A model generated the notes under the pieces. The model saw only the letters and a list, made by a program, of their open reading frames with translations. It ran no database searches and was not told the origin of the DNA. From assembly GCA_965153355.1 (NCBI GenBank), contig OZ231127.1, positions 57,970,001 to 58,034,000 of the forward strand: 64,000 nucleotides of DNA, written 5' to 3'. A program made the translations under genes and the position numbers. Source of the stretch: Flaccisagitta enflata (taxonomy: Eukaryota > Chaetognatha > Sagittoidea > Aphragmophora). Shown here piece after piece: positions 44,279 through 56,470 of this stretch (the stretch's first letter is position 1; every line of letters starts with the position of its first letter).

Positions 44279-45208
44279 AACAAGTGATGCGGGGTCACAA
44301 TATCGTTGCGGACGCATCCGGACGGGTGGGCAGGGGCATCCAGCCCCCATCCACACCCCATGCCCCCCAAACAACACACACACACTTTTTTTTTGTTTTA
44401 TAAGCACGCACTTTTTTTGGCTGAGGCTGAGCGTGATTAGCAAAATCTCATTTTCGAGGCTGAAATGTGCTTAAATGCGTGCTTATCATTTATCAGTAAG
44501 TAATTATCCTATTCAGTATAGAACAAAGTACACAGTAGGGTATAGAAAACAGTTTAGCATATAGTATTCTATAGTATAGAATGAAATATAGTATAAAATA
44601 TAATAATAATTGTATTTTGTATAAAAAAATATACAGTATCTCTCACTGATGTTGTCCTATTTTCATATAAACCATGGGATGAGATTAGTATCTTGATCTA
44701 CTGTAAACTTTTTAGATTTTTGGGGTTAGTATCATAATATATTATTTTTTTTAGGCAATGAATTCTTTTTAACAATAGTTTCTAAGCAAAAATATTCTTA
44801 AATATTGTAAGAAATTCAATTATTTCTATCAGTATCAAAATTCTGAATGTACAAACAAATTGATATTATTGATAATTTCAAAGTTTCCATTGGTCTTTGT
44901 GAAATTCCAAGCAAAAATGTCTAAGAATTCGCATACTTTTATAAATTCACCAAAATTTTTTTTTCAAATTGGAAATCTCAGCCTGGAGCATTCTTAGCAA
45001 TGTGCTTAAATTTTCCCAATATCTGACATGTCTGAGGCTGGGCGTGCTTATAATTATAAACGAGGTGCTTATAAAAAATAAAAGTGTACCCAAAAAAACA
45101 TCCAACACGCTTGTTTTTCCACTTTTCGACTCGTGCTTGACGGACGGACGGACGGACGGACGGACAGACGGACGGACAAAGCCTCTGATAGAGTTGCGCG
45201 ACTAAAAA
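44279..45208 (+). mobile_element. HINE-like element split by a foldback
   Basis: AACAAGTGATGCGGGGTCAC, box GTTGCGGAC, CACCCC core; [44398-45074]; then CACGCTTGTTTTTCCACTTT, GACGGACGG, GATAGAGTTGCGCGAC. Confidence 0.72.
44398..45074. mobile_element. AT-rich element with TAAGCAC ends
   Basis: TATAAGCACGCACTTTTTTT at the left and GAGGTGCTTATAAAAAATAA at the right; GCGTGCTTAT also recurs inside at about 44477 and 45047. Boundaries approximate. Confidence 0.55.
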
Positions 45209-45500
45209 TAAAGAAGTTGAATTCCGGATTGAATTCGATTAACAGTACCATGACCAGAATAAGCAATGGCAAATTGGCCACTCACATCAATTTGAGCGAG
45301 AGAATGAAAGATCCAGTCGTGGCCGGTTTCGCATTATTTTTTCTCATTCTTTCCCCCTCCCCCACTCTTTGCGCCTTCTCTTTCTTTCTCTCTCTCTCTC
45401 TATGTCTGTCTGTGTCTGTGTATGTTTGCCAATGTCTATGTCTGCCTATCTATATCTGTCTGCCTATCTATATCTGTCTGGGTCTGTGTCTCTCTGTCTC

Positions 45501-45606
<106 letters not shown>

Positions 45607-45821
45607 CACCACCACCACAGGCTCACGTGCGGATTCTCATCTCATCGATCCATGACCGATTTCATATATCTTCGCCAAAATTACTTTACATTTTCTCCCA
45701 ATTTCATCTCTCGATGCCCATTTTGAAATAACTGCTCCTGGCTGTCCAACCTTTGCTCTGTATCTGTCTCTCTCTGTCTTTGCCCCTCTGTCTCTCTCTG
45801 TCTCTACCCTTCTGTCTCTCT

Positions 45822-46052
45822 TTTTAGTCGCTAGCTACGCGACTCTATGATATAGAGGGTCTGCAAGGCCATCCGTTGGTCCGTCAGTCTGTCGGTCCGT
45901 TACCCTTTTTTCAAATTCACTGAAACAGCAATTTCTGAGCAATACTGCACTGCTCCTGCCCAGCCACATTACAGCCTCCGCCCTGCCCCATTATCCCCCT
46001 GCCCAGCCGCTTTACTGCCCGTGCCCACCCGCCAGCGACTAATTATTGGCCT

Positions 46053-46056
<4 letters not shown>
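45822..46056 (-). mobile_element. HINE-like element with GTCGCTAGCTACGCGAC hairpin
   Basis: Hairpin, GGTCCGTCAG, triple GCCC-rich blocks (CTGCCCAGCCACATTACAGC) and far box CCAGCGACTAAT before GGCCTTGT. The box GCCAGCGAC retains only partial complementarity. Confidence 0.72.

Positions 46057-46144
<88 letters not shown>
46057..46144. repeat. (CT)n microsatellite
   Basis: Starts exactly where the element GGCCTTGTCTCTC ends. Confidence 0.97.
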
Positions 46145-46147
<3 letters not shown>

Positions 46148-46791
46148 ATTTGATGATACTACTCTCCTTGAATGCTCTTGATTTTGTCTTGCTTTCACAA
46201 CCATTGCTCTCCTTCTCAGAATCTTTTTCATCATCTCGCGCTTTGTTATTTTACTTACAAACGCCTTCATTGAAGGCCTCAATTTTATTCTCGACTCGGA
46301 AACCACTTTCTAACTTTTCTTCGATTTTTTCCCACTTTAACCTTGTGCAACTACATGCCCACGCGAACCTGATGGTCAGTTCACGCTGACCCGTTCCAAA
46401 AATTGCGCAATTATACTCAAACCAGTCACGGCCTGTATTTGCGTGCGGATGGGGCGGGAAAGTGATGCGGATGAATATTTCAGTCCATGGGCAGGGGCAG
46501 CGATGCAAAAAAACAAAATACAAAAAAAACAAAAACAAAAACACACACGAAAAGTCAGAAAATGACCAACAGACTGACAGATGCAGCGACTAAAAGTGAA
46601 AGAGTCGCGTGCTTATGAATCGTCTTCGACTAATTGACATATTCCAGAGAGATATTGTTTTCCATTTTCTTATGAGGAAACTGCATTGAGGCTCGAGATC
46701 GGTCGATCGCTACCTCGAACAAAATTGATTGGGTAAGTAGATTTGTTTATTCTTCTGCATTTGGCGCCAAGCAGAGTGCTCTAAGACCAAT

Positions 46792-46844
46792 ATTTTTAGA
46801 CGCGTGCACGCGACTCTATGACCCACTCTGTCCGTCTGTCCGTC

Positions 46845-46875
<31 letters not shown>

Positions 46876-47048
46876 CCGTCCGTCACGCTTAGCTTTTTTT
46901 GTGGTTTTACGTCATTTTAGAACAATTTAAGTTATTTTAAGTTATTTAAAGACATTTTAAGTCAATTTAAATTTTGTCTTTCAGTTTTTTGGTCTTTTAG
47001 TCTTATGGTCTTAACAACCGCACGCGACTGTAAGGTGTTGGCCTTGTT
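46792..47048 (-). mobile_element. HINE-like element, GTCGCGTGC type
   Basis: Hairpin ACGCGTGCACGCGAC, GTCCGTCTGTCC microsatellite, CATTTTAAGTCAATTTAA core, box GCACGCGACTGT and GGTGTTGGCCTTGTTT. Confidence 0.85.
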
Positions 47049-47320
47049 TAAGTTACGATTTTTTATTTCGTTGGCATAGTTTCAAATATTTTACAAGAAT
47101 TCCTAACACAGGTGCTCAAATTTTTTGACGCACGCCTATCGTATTCATAAATCATAATCTTCATATACATGTTAAAATAATTTTATGCACATTATCATGC
47201 TTTGTGCTGGAAAAAAACTATTCCTTAGCAACCTTGACCGACAATGCGCTTTACGCCTTTACCTGATCGTCGCGGAGACATATACCAGACTGTGCGACCC
47301 AGATATATATATTGAATGGC

Positions 47321-47322
<2 letters not shown>

Positions 47323-47413
<91 letters not shown>
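47323..47413. repeat. (GA)n microsatellite
   Basis: Pure dinucleotide tract. Confidence 0.97.
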
Positions 47414-47415
<2 letters not shown>

Positions 47416-48479
47416 GATTCAATGCACACTTAAGATTGAAGACATTTTTAAAAGCTGAACAAATTTGCGACACGAGGACTAAATTTGGTGACCTTTGATT
47501 TATCGCCTCTCAGCCTCTTCTGTGTGGATCAAAGGTCATTGACTCAATTTGATCATTACAATTTCGATCCTGTGACTTGAGGCATCGATCTCGCCTGATA
47601 TCTTTATTGCTTTCCATCCTATGTCAGGAGACAACGTGCTCTTTGGCAATGTGTGGCTAGTTTGCCTTGAGTAAAACTGGTGCTATGTGAGAAACAAGAT
47701 GAGCAATGCTTAAGTGTCGAGCCGGTGTATCGGTATGCCCGTTTGTCAGTTTGTTCCTGTTATTTTTCGTGTTTGTGTTTGACTGTACAGCTTCATAGTC
47801 GCACCCTTTCACCAAGTGAGAGATCCCTCGAGTCTGGTGGTTGTTTATCCGACGATTTAAGCTATTTTAAAGTCCGTCGGACGGTTGGTTGGTTGGTTGG
47901 TCGCTTTTGTTCGTTACACTTTTAGTATTTTTTCTAATTAGCGCCCCGGGCGCTTTAGAAATTCAAAAAAAATGTTATTTTACCCTCCACTTAACGCCCC
48001 CTTTTGATATATAAGTTTTTCTTTTTCTCTGTATTAACACTGAATACTTCTTGAAATAAAAAAAAATTGAGATCTTATTTACCAAAGCCAATTTTTACTT
48101 GTTTTTTATCCAAGCCCTCATGAAAGACACTGAAATAAGCACAATCTTTCTACTTTCTTCTTCATCTTCTCTCAAATTGTTGTTCTGAGGATCAGGTGGA
48201 GGGGGGGGGGGGCGCCAATTGGAGGGGGGGCGACAAACGGAAAAAATACGGTTATAATTTAGTGTTTTCTCGTCGCCGCTCTTGCCCACGTTCTTGACTA
48301 GTCAATTTCATCACTGCCCCAGACCCTTCGCACGTGACAATGTGTGCATGTACCCGGCCTGACCTTGTTCTCATAATTTTCACGTCCGACTCATTCATTA
48401 CAAAATTGCATAAAATTGACCTGTATCAAACTGAAGACGAAAATGCTTCAAAATCTTTTTAAAGATCTCTTTTTTTTTA

Positions 48480-49330
48480 ATATGAAATTTCTTTACGTAA
48501 AGGCGGCAAATTAACTGACATTGACATTCACCCTTTTAATTTCGTTACGAGAAAAAAAAACTCAACCGCTTGGCCGGTTAACGCAACGGAGAAACTAAAG
48601 ATTCTACAGAGAGTTTCATCATCAAGAAGCAGTTTTATTAAGTCGACGGAAATTTCCACGGTTCTTTATTGATATGATACCTCAGCCAAACTAGCCGTCA
48701 CAGTCGACAAACAACCGTTCAGAACTAGTTCAGTCTTTTAATTGTGGCGACTTCCAATTGACCTCATCTACATTGTAAACACGTTCTTGCAATCATTCTC
48801 AAACGTCCTGACTCCTCAGTCTTGCCAAACGAAGAAGACATTTATTGTACATCAACTTTAATTTTTCGATAAAACGACCTCAATCTCAAAACGGTGACGC
48901 GGCATTATCACTTCCAGCAAACAGTTGCTTTATTCAAAAACGTAAGAGGAAGAAAACGCATCGCATCCAATATCCTGAACCCTAAAAGGAACTATCTCAG
49001 ATAAGTTTGTGCACAATCCCGGCGCGGCGTGCTACTAGTTAACCGTCGTTTTCTCTGAAGCCGAATCAGGGCAGCAAAATCGTGAAATTTTACTCGAAAG
49101 TTTTAACTAAAACGGGAACTTTAAACCAGTTTGAGGTGATTATTCGGAGCCCTGTCGCCGCTTACGTGATAGCCGGGGAGGAGGAGGAGGAAGAGGCCGT
49201 CGGATGAGAATCATCTCACTTCCACTTACGAATCTCTCGTGTTCGGAGGTAAGAGACTCCTTCTTGATATTTTTTTTTTTCATCCATGTTGGGCACTTCA
49301 CGCTTCACTTGTTTTATTCATCAGTAAGCC
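48480..49330. other. Non-repetitive segment with a possible 5' non-coding exon
   Basis: Few repeats and moderate GC. On + it contains GGGGAGGAGGAGGAGGAAGA and a consensus donor GAG|GTAAGAG at 49248/49249. It could be a promoter or first non-coding exon of GLDC. No coding frame. Confidence 0.25.
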
Positions 49331-49455
49331 TTTTTAGTCGCGGACACGCGACTCTTTAAGCCACTGTTCTTTCGGTCAGTCCGTCCATTCTTCCGTCCGT
49401 CAAAAAGCCGCTTTTCGAGGTTCTCTGCTCCTGCCCACCCATCCGCGAGTTATTG
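49331..49455 (-). mobile_element. HINE-like element, GTCGCGGAC type, short
   Basis: Hairpin GTCGCGGACACGCGAC, CAGTCCGTCC, CTGCTCCTGCCCACCC, box ATCCGCGAG; GGCCTTGTT end lost. Confidence 0.72.
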
Positions 49456-49520
49456 TTTTGCTACAAAAGTTTTTAGCTTAAATCCCATTTTTGTCGCGTA
49501 ATGCAGGGCCAGATAACGAA

Positions 49521-49683
49521 TAACAAGGCCGTAGCATCAGTCGCGGACGGGTGGGCAGGAGTGGAAAACCTCGAAAAGTGACTTTGTAACGGACGGACCG
49601 ACAGACCAACCAACACACCGACCGACCAACCAACACACCGACCGAATAGTGGCTTATAGAGTCGCGTGTCCGCGAGTAAAATT
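49521..49683 (+). mobile_element. HINE-like element, GTCGCGGAC type
   Basis: AACAAGGCCGTAGCATCAGT, box AGTCGCGGAC, GACCAACCAACACACCGACC, TATAGA and hairpin GTCGCGTGTCCGCGAG. Confidence 0.85.
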
Positions 49684-50005
49684 TCTTAAAAAAATGAAAA
49701 AAAAATCGATAAGAAAATATCAAAGGAAAAAAAAGTTTTCATTAATCCAAGTTATTTTGTCATTTTGCAACTGTTTTTTTGCATTAAAGATTAAGAAAAC
49801 CTCAAAAAGTGACTTTGTAACGGACTGACCAACAGACCGACCAACGCACCGACCGAAAAGTGGCTTATAGAGTCGCGTGTCCGCGACTAAAAATTTTTAA
49901 AAAATGAAAAAAAAATCGATAAAAAAATATCAAGAGAAAAAAAAGTTTTCATTAGTCCAAGTTATTTTGTCATTTTGCAACTGTTTTTGCATGAAAGATT
50001 AAAAG
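49570..50005 (+). repeat. Two-copy ~220-bp tandem duplication including a HINE-like 3' end
   Basis: AAAACCTCGAAAAGTGACTT .. GCAACTGTTTTTTTGCAT is repeated from about 49795 with few changes, so the second copy has the hairpin but no 5' end. Confidence 0.88.
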
Positions 50006-50710
50006 AGGAGGCCCAGCGATGGGGGCCCTAGTAACTGGATGGTCCAGTGACAAGGCGGCACAGGGACAAAGGGGCTAGGTGACAGAGGGGCCCAGTGACA
50101 GGGGGCCTAGAGACAGGGGTTGTGGAGGGGCCTAGGGGACCAAGATTTCGCTGCACGTTCCCTGTTTAAAAGGAATCAGCCCGCAGACTCTTCAGTATAA
50201 CAACAGGTTCTTCAGAGAACCTCTTTCTGAAGGCCCTTATTTTCTATTGCATCCATGCTAATTCTAATTAAAGGCATGCCCACCTACAAGGCATGGAACT
50301 TGCTTACCCATAACAGATTTTGCACAGTGGAACACCGCTTAAGCGCAACCGCTATTACGGCATGCCTGCTTACAAAGCATTGAATTTGCTGCTTCACAAG
50401 AGATTTTGTAATTACTTTGTTATTGGCAATAAGGCGGCTACACTAGAAAGCAAAATTTTCTCTAGTCCCTTGAATTGCATTGTAGTGAAGCTCACTGTAT
50501 TACAGTCTGTAGTTACTTCTATAAGGGAGATAAGGTATAATATTACTCAGTCCCTTTACATAGGGAAGCTCAACTGAACTACCTGATCAAAAAAAGTTTT
50601 TCTATAGTTCATTTTTGCGCCTTTGGTTCACTTGAGACATAATTAATCGTTAAACAAATTGAAGTTTTTTTTCAAGGGCTTTCTTTTGAGCGCAATCCCA
50701 CATCAGTAGC

Positions 50711-50908
50711 TTTTTAGTTGCGGACACGCAACTCTATAAGAGGCTTTGTCCGTCGGTTGGTCCGTCGGTCCATTGGTCCGTCGGTCGGTGGACACAAGTC
50801 GAAAAGTGAGGAAATGAGTGTTTTAGAACATTTTTAGTTGCGGACAGTTGCATTTCCGCCCTTGCCCACCCGTCCGCAACTGATGACCGTGTATCCGGCC
50901 TTGTTTCG
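50711..50908 (-). mobile_element. HINE-like element, GTTGCGGAC type, with internal duplicate arm
   Basis: Hairpin GTTGCGGACACGCAAC, GGTCCGTCGGTCC, internal TTTTTAGTTGCGGACAGTTG, box GTCCGCAAC and GTGTATCCGGCCTTGTTT. Confidence 0.85.
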
Positions 50909-51346
50909 TTTAGAAGTTATACTCAAAAGAAGGTGCAGGGGTCCAAATTTCAAAATGCAGTCAGTGGAATAAAAAGGTTGTCTTTGGGTGTAGGTGATGG
51001 AGTAATTGCACTGTCATGAGGAATCAGCCATTGTTCTACCCATGCGGTGTCCTTTCATAGTTCTTATGTTTGAGTTCCTCAATGTCTGTGATAAAAATTG
51101 GAGTACCGAATGTGATTGATGATACTAAAACCTTCAAAATCATCATGGACTCTTAACTCATGATCAAAGGCAAACACTTTTGAAGTATATGTCACTTTTT
51201 CATGGCGATTTCTCCGCATCAGCTTTATTCTGAAGGCTAAAACTCTTGGATATGATGCATAGAAGCTCAAATAAACCAAACTAGCTTGCAAAATGCTGCT
51301 CAGAAGGAAAAGGTAGACTTGTTCAATCACTTCTAAAAAAAACTAG

Positions 51347-51460
51347 CGTTTTTAGGTGCGCCATAGCACCTCTATAACTAGCTCTGTCTGTCAGTTGGTC
51401 GGTTGGTTTGTAACGCTCGAGTTGAAAATCTCTAAAAGAAGCAAATATCACTGGAAATGA
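51347..51460 (-). mobile_element. HINE-like fragment, GGTGCGCC type
   Basis: TTTTTAGGTGCGCCATAGCACCTC hairpin, CTGTCAGTTGGTCGG; truncated. Confidence 0.7.
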
Positions 51461-51477
51461 TTCAGAAACATGATATG

Positions 51478-51953
51478 AAGATTTTTCGGTGCACCATAGC
51501 ACCTCTATAAGAGGCTCTGTCCGTCCATCCGTCCGTCACGCTTGAATGAAAAATCGCTAAAATGTTTGAAATCAATTGAAAGCTCATTTCGTTCATCATT
51601 GCTGAAACTGGCCATTTCATCCACTAAAGTAATCAGCTACGGTTAGGTCTGATAGAGCAGGTGATAGGTCGGATAGGTCTATCAGAGCTGTGGATAGGTC
51701 TTATAGAGCTCCGGATAGCTCTGATAGAGCTAGGGATAGGTATGATGGAGCTCATGATAGGTCTGACAGAGCTAGGGATAGGTCTGATAGAGCTGGTGAT
51801 AGATCAAATAGGTCTGATAGAGCTCAGGATAGGTCTGATAGAGCTAGGGATAGGTCTGATAGAGCTAGGGATAGGTTTGATGGAGCTAGGGATAGGTCTA
51901 AGAAATAATTACGCCCGGCGCACCGTCTTGGCCCGTGTATCCGGCCTTGTTTT
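51478..51953 (-). mobile_element. HINE-like element, GGTGCGCC type, with 22-bp tandem core
   Basis: Hairpin GGTGCACCATAGCACC, GTCCGTCCATCC, core of about eleven GATAGGTCTGATAGAGCT(AGGG) units (51655-51905), box GGCGCACC (51917-51924) and GTGTATCCGGCCTTGTTTTT. Confidence 0.85.
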
Positions 51954-52900
51954 TTCAATTTGGGTAGTATATATTATGGTGCATTCAGATTATCAAAAAT
52001 TCATCCCAACAATATTACTTGAAATTTGATTTTAAAAAATGGAATCTCATGGTAGCATAATAAAACAATTTCTAATTCATATGCAATTAAATTGATATGT
52101 AAATGTACCGGCTAATATTACTGTCCCATAAGAGATTTAGTAGATATTTCTATATTGACAATGAAGCTTTTTCACTATAAGCCATAATTTTTACCTGGTG
52201 CCTTGACATGCGCTCTAGTGAAGCTAAACGGTATTTTCAAAAAAGCAAATGTTGTTGAAAATGAGTTAAAACACCTGTCATAATATGTATTGCAAGCTAT
52301 GACTACAAAATTACATTCTCATGAGTCATACTATTATTTGAACTATTATAAAAACTGTAAATTCAATAATAAAAAATGTTAATCTGAAAACATTTTATTT
52401 TGTGCTTATATGCGCTTAATGAAAAACAATATCAAATAGGCTGTCAAGCTTTGCACATATTGTCAGGATTGGGAACGTTTCAAAGTTCGATTAAGGAAAT
52501 TTATAGTTACACTCGAAAAAAGATCGCCTTTTTATGACCCAGATAAGATAATTCTATGCGCTCCCCTGCGTTTCAGTCACGTTTTGTGCCCTTCGCAATC
52601 ACATAATATGAACGTCCTGTTGGCGTCATGTATGGATAGACTAAATGATGGACGAACATATGGATGTACGGGCATACCGATAGACTGACCACGTTAAATA
52701 TTTACGATGGCGCATTTAAAATTGATTTAAAATTGATTGGGGGTGATTGGTGGGTGATTTGAAATAATTCTTTGTCTTACGGACGGACCAAACAAACGAC
52801 GGACAGACAAATGGATGGACAGACCCTATGATAGAGATATGATGACGTAGCTGAAAAGTAGGGCAACAAGGCCATTTGAATTCGAGGGTGAAATTGCAAT
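51954..52900. other. AT-rich intergenic DNA
   Basis: No exon recognised. A degenerate GGACGGACC / GATAGAGATATGATGACG piece at 52780-52850 is probably a decayed HINE-like 3' end. Confidence 0.45.
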
Positions 52901-53226
52901 GTTACCAATAGAGGCGGTTAGTGCCGACTGGAAAATGTCGTGTATGTTTGTGCTTCCACTCCCATATTTGCAAAGATTTGTCTTTGTTTAAAGGATTTAT
53001 GTGGTGTTTATTTTCATCAGCCCGAAGGCGACAGTTACAAACAAAAGCATCATACAAGAAATAAATAAGGGAATATCGACTTAAAGTTCAGACTGTTCAC
53101 GTAGATAATCGAGATGAATAAGATGTAGAAACGAATGTTTTATGATTGTGTGTGTTTATCTGTTTGTTCTCTCTCTCTCTCTCCCTCTCTTTCTGTCTCT
53201 CCTTGTCTCTCTCTCTGTCTTTTCTC

Positions 53227-53229
<3 letters not shown>

Positions 53230-53283
<54 letters not shown>
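53230..53283. repeat. (CT)n microsatellite
   Basis: Pure tract directly before TTTTTGGGCAGCGGCCCC. Confidence 0.96.
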
Positions 53284-53286
<3 letters not shown>

Positions 53287-53545
53287 GGGCAGCGGCCCCA
53301 AAGGGGTCGATGACCTATGCTTTCACACATATGGGGAATTTTCTCCTTCTTCTCCTCCTCCTTCTCCTTCTTCTTCTCCGTCCCCCCCCTCAGATTCCAG
53401 TTTGAGGCCCAAATTCCAGTCTCAAGGCCCAAATTTCAGTCTCCAGGCCCAAATTTTAATCATGAGGCCCAAATCCTAGCCTCGAGGCCCAAATCTTAGC
53501 CTAGAGGCCCAAATCCTGGCCTCGAGGCCCAGATCCTGCCGTGCG
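53284..53545 (+). repeat. GGCCCAAAT ~21-bp repeat block
   Basis: GGGCAGCGGCCCC, GTCGATGACCTATGCTTTCA, CACATATGGGGAATTTTCTCC, then units such as CAGTCTCAAGGCCCAAATTT. Single arm of the structure seen as a foldback at 985-1440. Confidence 0.82.
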
Positions 53546-53681
53546 GGTTATCTTTCCAGATACCGATATCCGCTTGCCTCAATTCTTTTTTAAATATGAC
53601 GTAGAATGTATGGTTAGTTGGCTGAGACGTTCAGAAATTTGACCATGTTTGACCCTCCAGGTAGCCGCCCTACAGGGCACG

Positions 53682-53718
53682 GGTACCGCTGACCATCTGA
53701 CGCTTTTGCGACTATTCT
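53682..53718 (+). repeat. Shared element end GGTACCGCTGACCATC
   Basis: Matches 1509-1545 including the CGCTTTTGCGACTATT extension. Confidence 0.7.
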
Positions 53719-54607
53719 CTTTCTCTTTAAAGTACTCTTTTTCTCGTTCTCTCTTTCTCTTTTTTTTCTCTCTCTTTGTCTCGTGCACTGTTACAGTGGT
53801 GCACTCAATTTATTACTAGCATAAGCAATTACTACATGGGATACTTTAAAATTGAAGTGGACTTCAATTAGATACAGTGGGAACCCATTTAAAGGACCTT
53901 GAAGAGACTGGGGATATTTTGTTATTGACTCCAGTGCCCAATCAATTGTCATGTTGATTTGTGAAGTATTTGTGCTTATAACATAAGGACATATAAAGAG
54001 CCGCAGACAGATAAAAAGACAAACAGTTATATTAAACAACAGAAAGAAAGATAAATGTAGCTTTTTAAAGACTGAAAATGTTATGTAAGATTCCATTAAA
54101 AAAGTTGATTTTGATCTAAAACTGTTCAATAAAAAGCTCCAATACTAATGTTTTATTTACTTTCGAGTCAAAGTTTACATTGAAATATTCAAATATTTTC
54201 TTATTAATTTTCAGTAATGAAAGGATCTGAGAATAGCAACTTGAAATCAGTTTTAGTTATTTTATCAGGTATCATTCAATCAGATTACATAATGAAAACC
54301 TGCAAAAATCTAGTTTGAGAAGCCGGAATGTTAAATCCAAAATGTTGTTTGATCACGTGAAATAACGTAAATTATCTTATTTCTGGGTAAAATGCAAACA
54401 ATATATATATATATAAAAAAGAATTTTTAAATTATACCTTGAAAAAGATTTATCATAAAGAACTTGCTTGGGAGATGATTTAACTTGTTAAAATTGCCTT
54501 TAAGCAAAAAGTGAAAACTTTGATTCTACCTCATGTTTCAAAATATTGAGTTATATAATTTGACTTTCTTCCAATAATCTTTTTTTCGAAAAGCACAACG
54601 TATAAGC

Positions 54608-54755
54608 AACAAGGCCGTATACACGCTCCTTCAGTCGGGATGGGAGGGTGGGGGCTTTATAGCAAAAAAAGCACATTTCAAAAGTAACAAACCAACAGAT
54701 TGACCAACAGATTGACTGACATGGCAAATTTTAGTCGCATATCCGCGACTAAAGA
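54608..54755 (+). mobile_element. HINE-like element, GTCGCGGA type, eroded
   Basis: AACAAGGCCGTATACACGCT, box AGTCGGGATGGG, GACCAACAGATTGACC, GTCGCATATCCGCGACTAAA. Confidence 0.72.
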
Positions 54756-54762
54756 TGAGGTA

Positions 54763-55161
54763 TAGTTGAACCTGCTCTAACGGACTTCCGCAACGGTTTT
54801 CCGCCTATGACAGATGTAAATTCATAGTCGTTTCAACTAGTTTTCTTTAACTTCTTATGTTAGAAATATTAGAATTCCACTTATGATGGTTAGAACAACA
54901 GTGCTTCCAAAAAAGACTATAAAAAAGATGAAACCCTTGGAAGCTCTCACTGGCGCTTAATCTGGACCCCTCACAACTATCCTTGAACAAAATATCTAAA
55001 AGCAAACTAAACCTTTTGTATGATATAAGGTGTTCACTCTGGTGGCCTAGTATAGGGTCTCAGAGTAACCCTCATGTATAATAGCAGTTTAGCGAAGGGC
55101 ACTGACTTATAACAGATAAACCTTGTTGGTCCCTTGAAATTCATTAGAGTGGGGTTCAACT
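54763..55161. mobile_element. 399-bp pogo/Tigger-like MITE
   Basis: Left TAGTTGAACCTGCTCTAACG, right inverse CAGTTGAACCCCACTCTAAT; TA at 54761-54762 and 55162-55163. Confidence 0.75.
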
Positions 55162-55419
55162 GTAATACATAAGCTGAAATATTGACACGTTTGTCTGAAC
55201 TTGTAAACGGTAGTTAAGAATCTGCAAATCTGTATCTGCCCCTATTGGTTACAAAAAAGGTGGCTATTGCAAACTGGAAAAAAATGGTAAATTGTTTTGT
55301 TCTAACCTTTTTTTCTACCAGAATCTGTCTTTGTTCATATGATTCATGTTTTATGTTCATATTTCCCCCTTCTCTCTCTCGTTTTTCACCATCTCTCTCC
55401 CTTTGTCACTCTCTCTTTC

Positions 55420-55426
55420 TCTGTCG

Positions 55427-55524
<98 letters not shown>

Positions 55525-55545
55525 TTCTCCCTCTGTTTCTCTGTC
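55420..55545. repeat. (CT)n microsatellite
   Basis: Long CT run with TTTCT and TGTCT variants at the edges. Confidence 0.96.
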
Positions 55546-55689
55546 TCTCTGTCTCACGTGCATTGTTGCATTGGTGCTTTAATTGGAAAAAAGTCGAATT
55601 ACGTAATTTGACTTTTTGAAACAAAGGGGAGAAATAATTTTTTTCTTTTTTTCATTTGCGGCAATTTTAGGATGTTCAGCGGTTTTGAG

Positions 55690-55850
55690 TTTGGGATGAT
55701 ATATCTTTTTATATTCACAACTAAGAAAGAGCTGATTTTTCTCTTTCAAGTGGCGCCAACCAGAAGTCTCTACAATAATTAGTTTTGGCGTTATGAATTT
55801 TTGAATCTTTTTTTTATTTTTTTCCATTTTTGCAAAAATCAATACTTTTT
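55690..55850 (-). repeat. Distant member of the GAATTCTG..CTTCGACTTTTTTCC family
   Basis: CAACTAAGAAAGAGCTGATT, CTTTCAAGTGGCGCCAACCA, GAATTTTTGAATCTTTTTTT in the same order as 16125-16315 (inverse). Confidence 0.6.
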
Positions 55851-55934
55851 GATGATCCCAATTTTTTGCCGCATGTAACAATAGAAAAGATAAGAGATGT
55901 TACATATAATTGACTCAAACTTTATGATGTTAGA

Positions 55935-55935
<1 letters not shown>

Positions 55936-56007
<72 letters not shown>

Positions 56008-56030
56008 GAGAGAAAGAGAAAGAGACACAG
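55936..56030. repeat. (GA)n microsatellite
   Basis: GA tract ending with GAAA and GACA units. Confidence 0.95.
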
Positions 56031-56050
56031 AGAAACAGAGATTGAATAAC

Positions 56051-56146
56051 AACAAGGCCGGATACATGGCAATCCAGTCGCGGATGGTTGGGCAGGAGCA
56101 GTAATGCAAAAACAGATCAGAATTTAGAAATGTGACCGACTAAAAA
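56051..56146 (+). mobile_element. HINE-like element lacking microsatellite and hairpin
   Basis: AACAAGGCCGGATACATGGC, box AGTCGCGGAT, GGAGCAGTAATGC, then TGTGACCGACTAAAAA: an internal deletion joins the core to the terminal CGACTAAAAA. Confidence 0.75.
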
Positions 56147-56340
56147 CAGACAAGCAGTGAACCAGACGTTATGAAATGCACACACAAAAGAACATGCACG
56201 GAAAAAAAAAATCTCCCATTTACAACTTTTTTCCGGTCAGCGAGAGCCGCCTTAATTGGTATGTTGCTAGCGAGCATAATTATGGAAAAATTGAAATTTT
56301 GGAAAAAATGTGAAAAATAGAAAAGATAAATAAAGATTTA

Positions 56341-56470
56341 AACAAGGCCAACACCCATGCGGTTGTCTAGATCATAAGACCAAGAGACTAAGATACTTAA
56401 ATACTAAAAGATCAAAAGACCAAAAGACTAAAAGACTAAATGTAAAATGATTTGAAATGACTTGAAATAT
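56341..56470 (+). mobile_element. HINE-like element, B-type 5' end, 3'-truncated
   Basis: AACAAGGCCAACACCCATGC then AAAGACCAAAAGACTAAAAG 10-bp-type array; no hairpin. Confidence 0.65.

Noticed and set aside
51661-52029. Repetitive (IGLIELG)n and (DRSDRAR)n frames
   Set aside because: Translations of the 22-bp tandem core of a HINE-like element.
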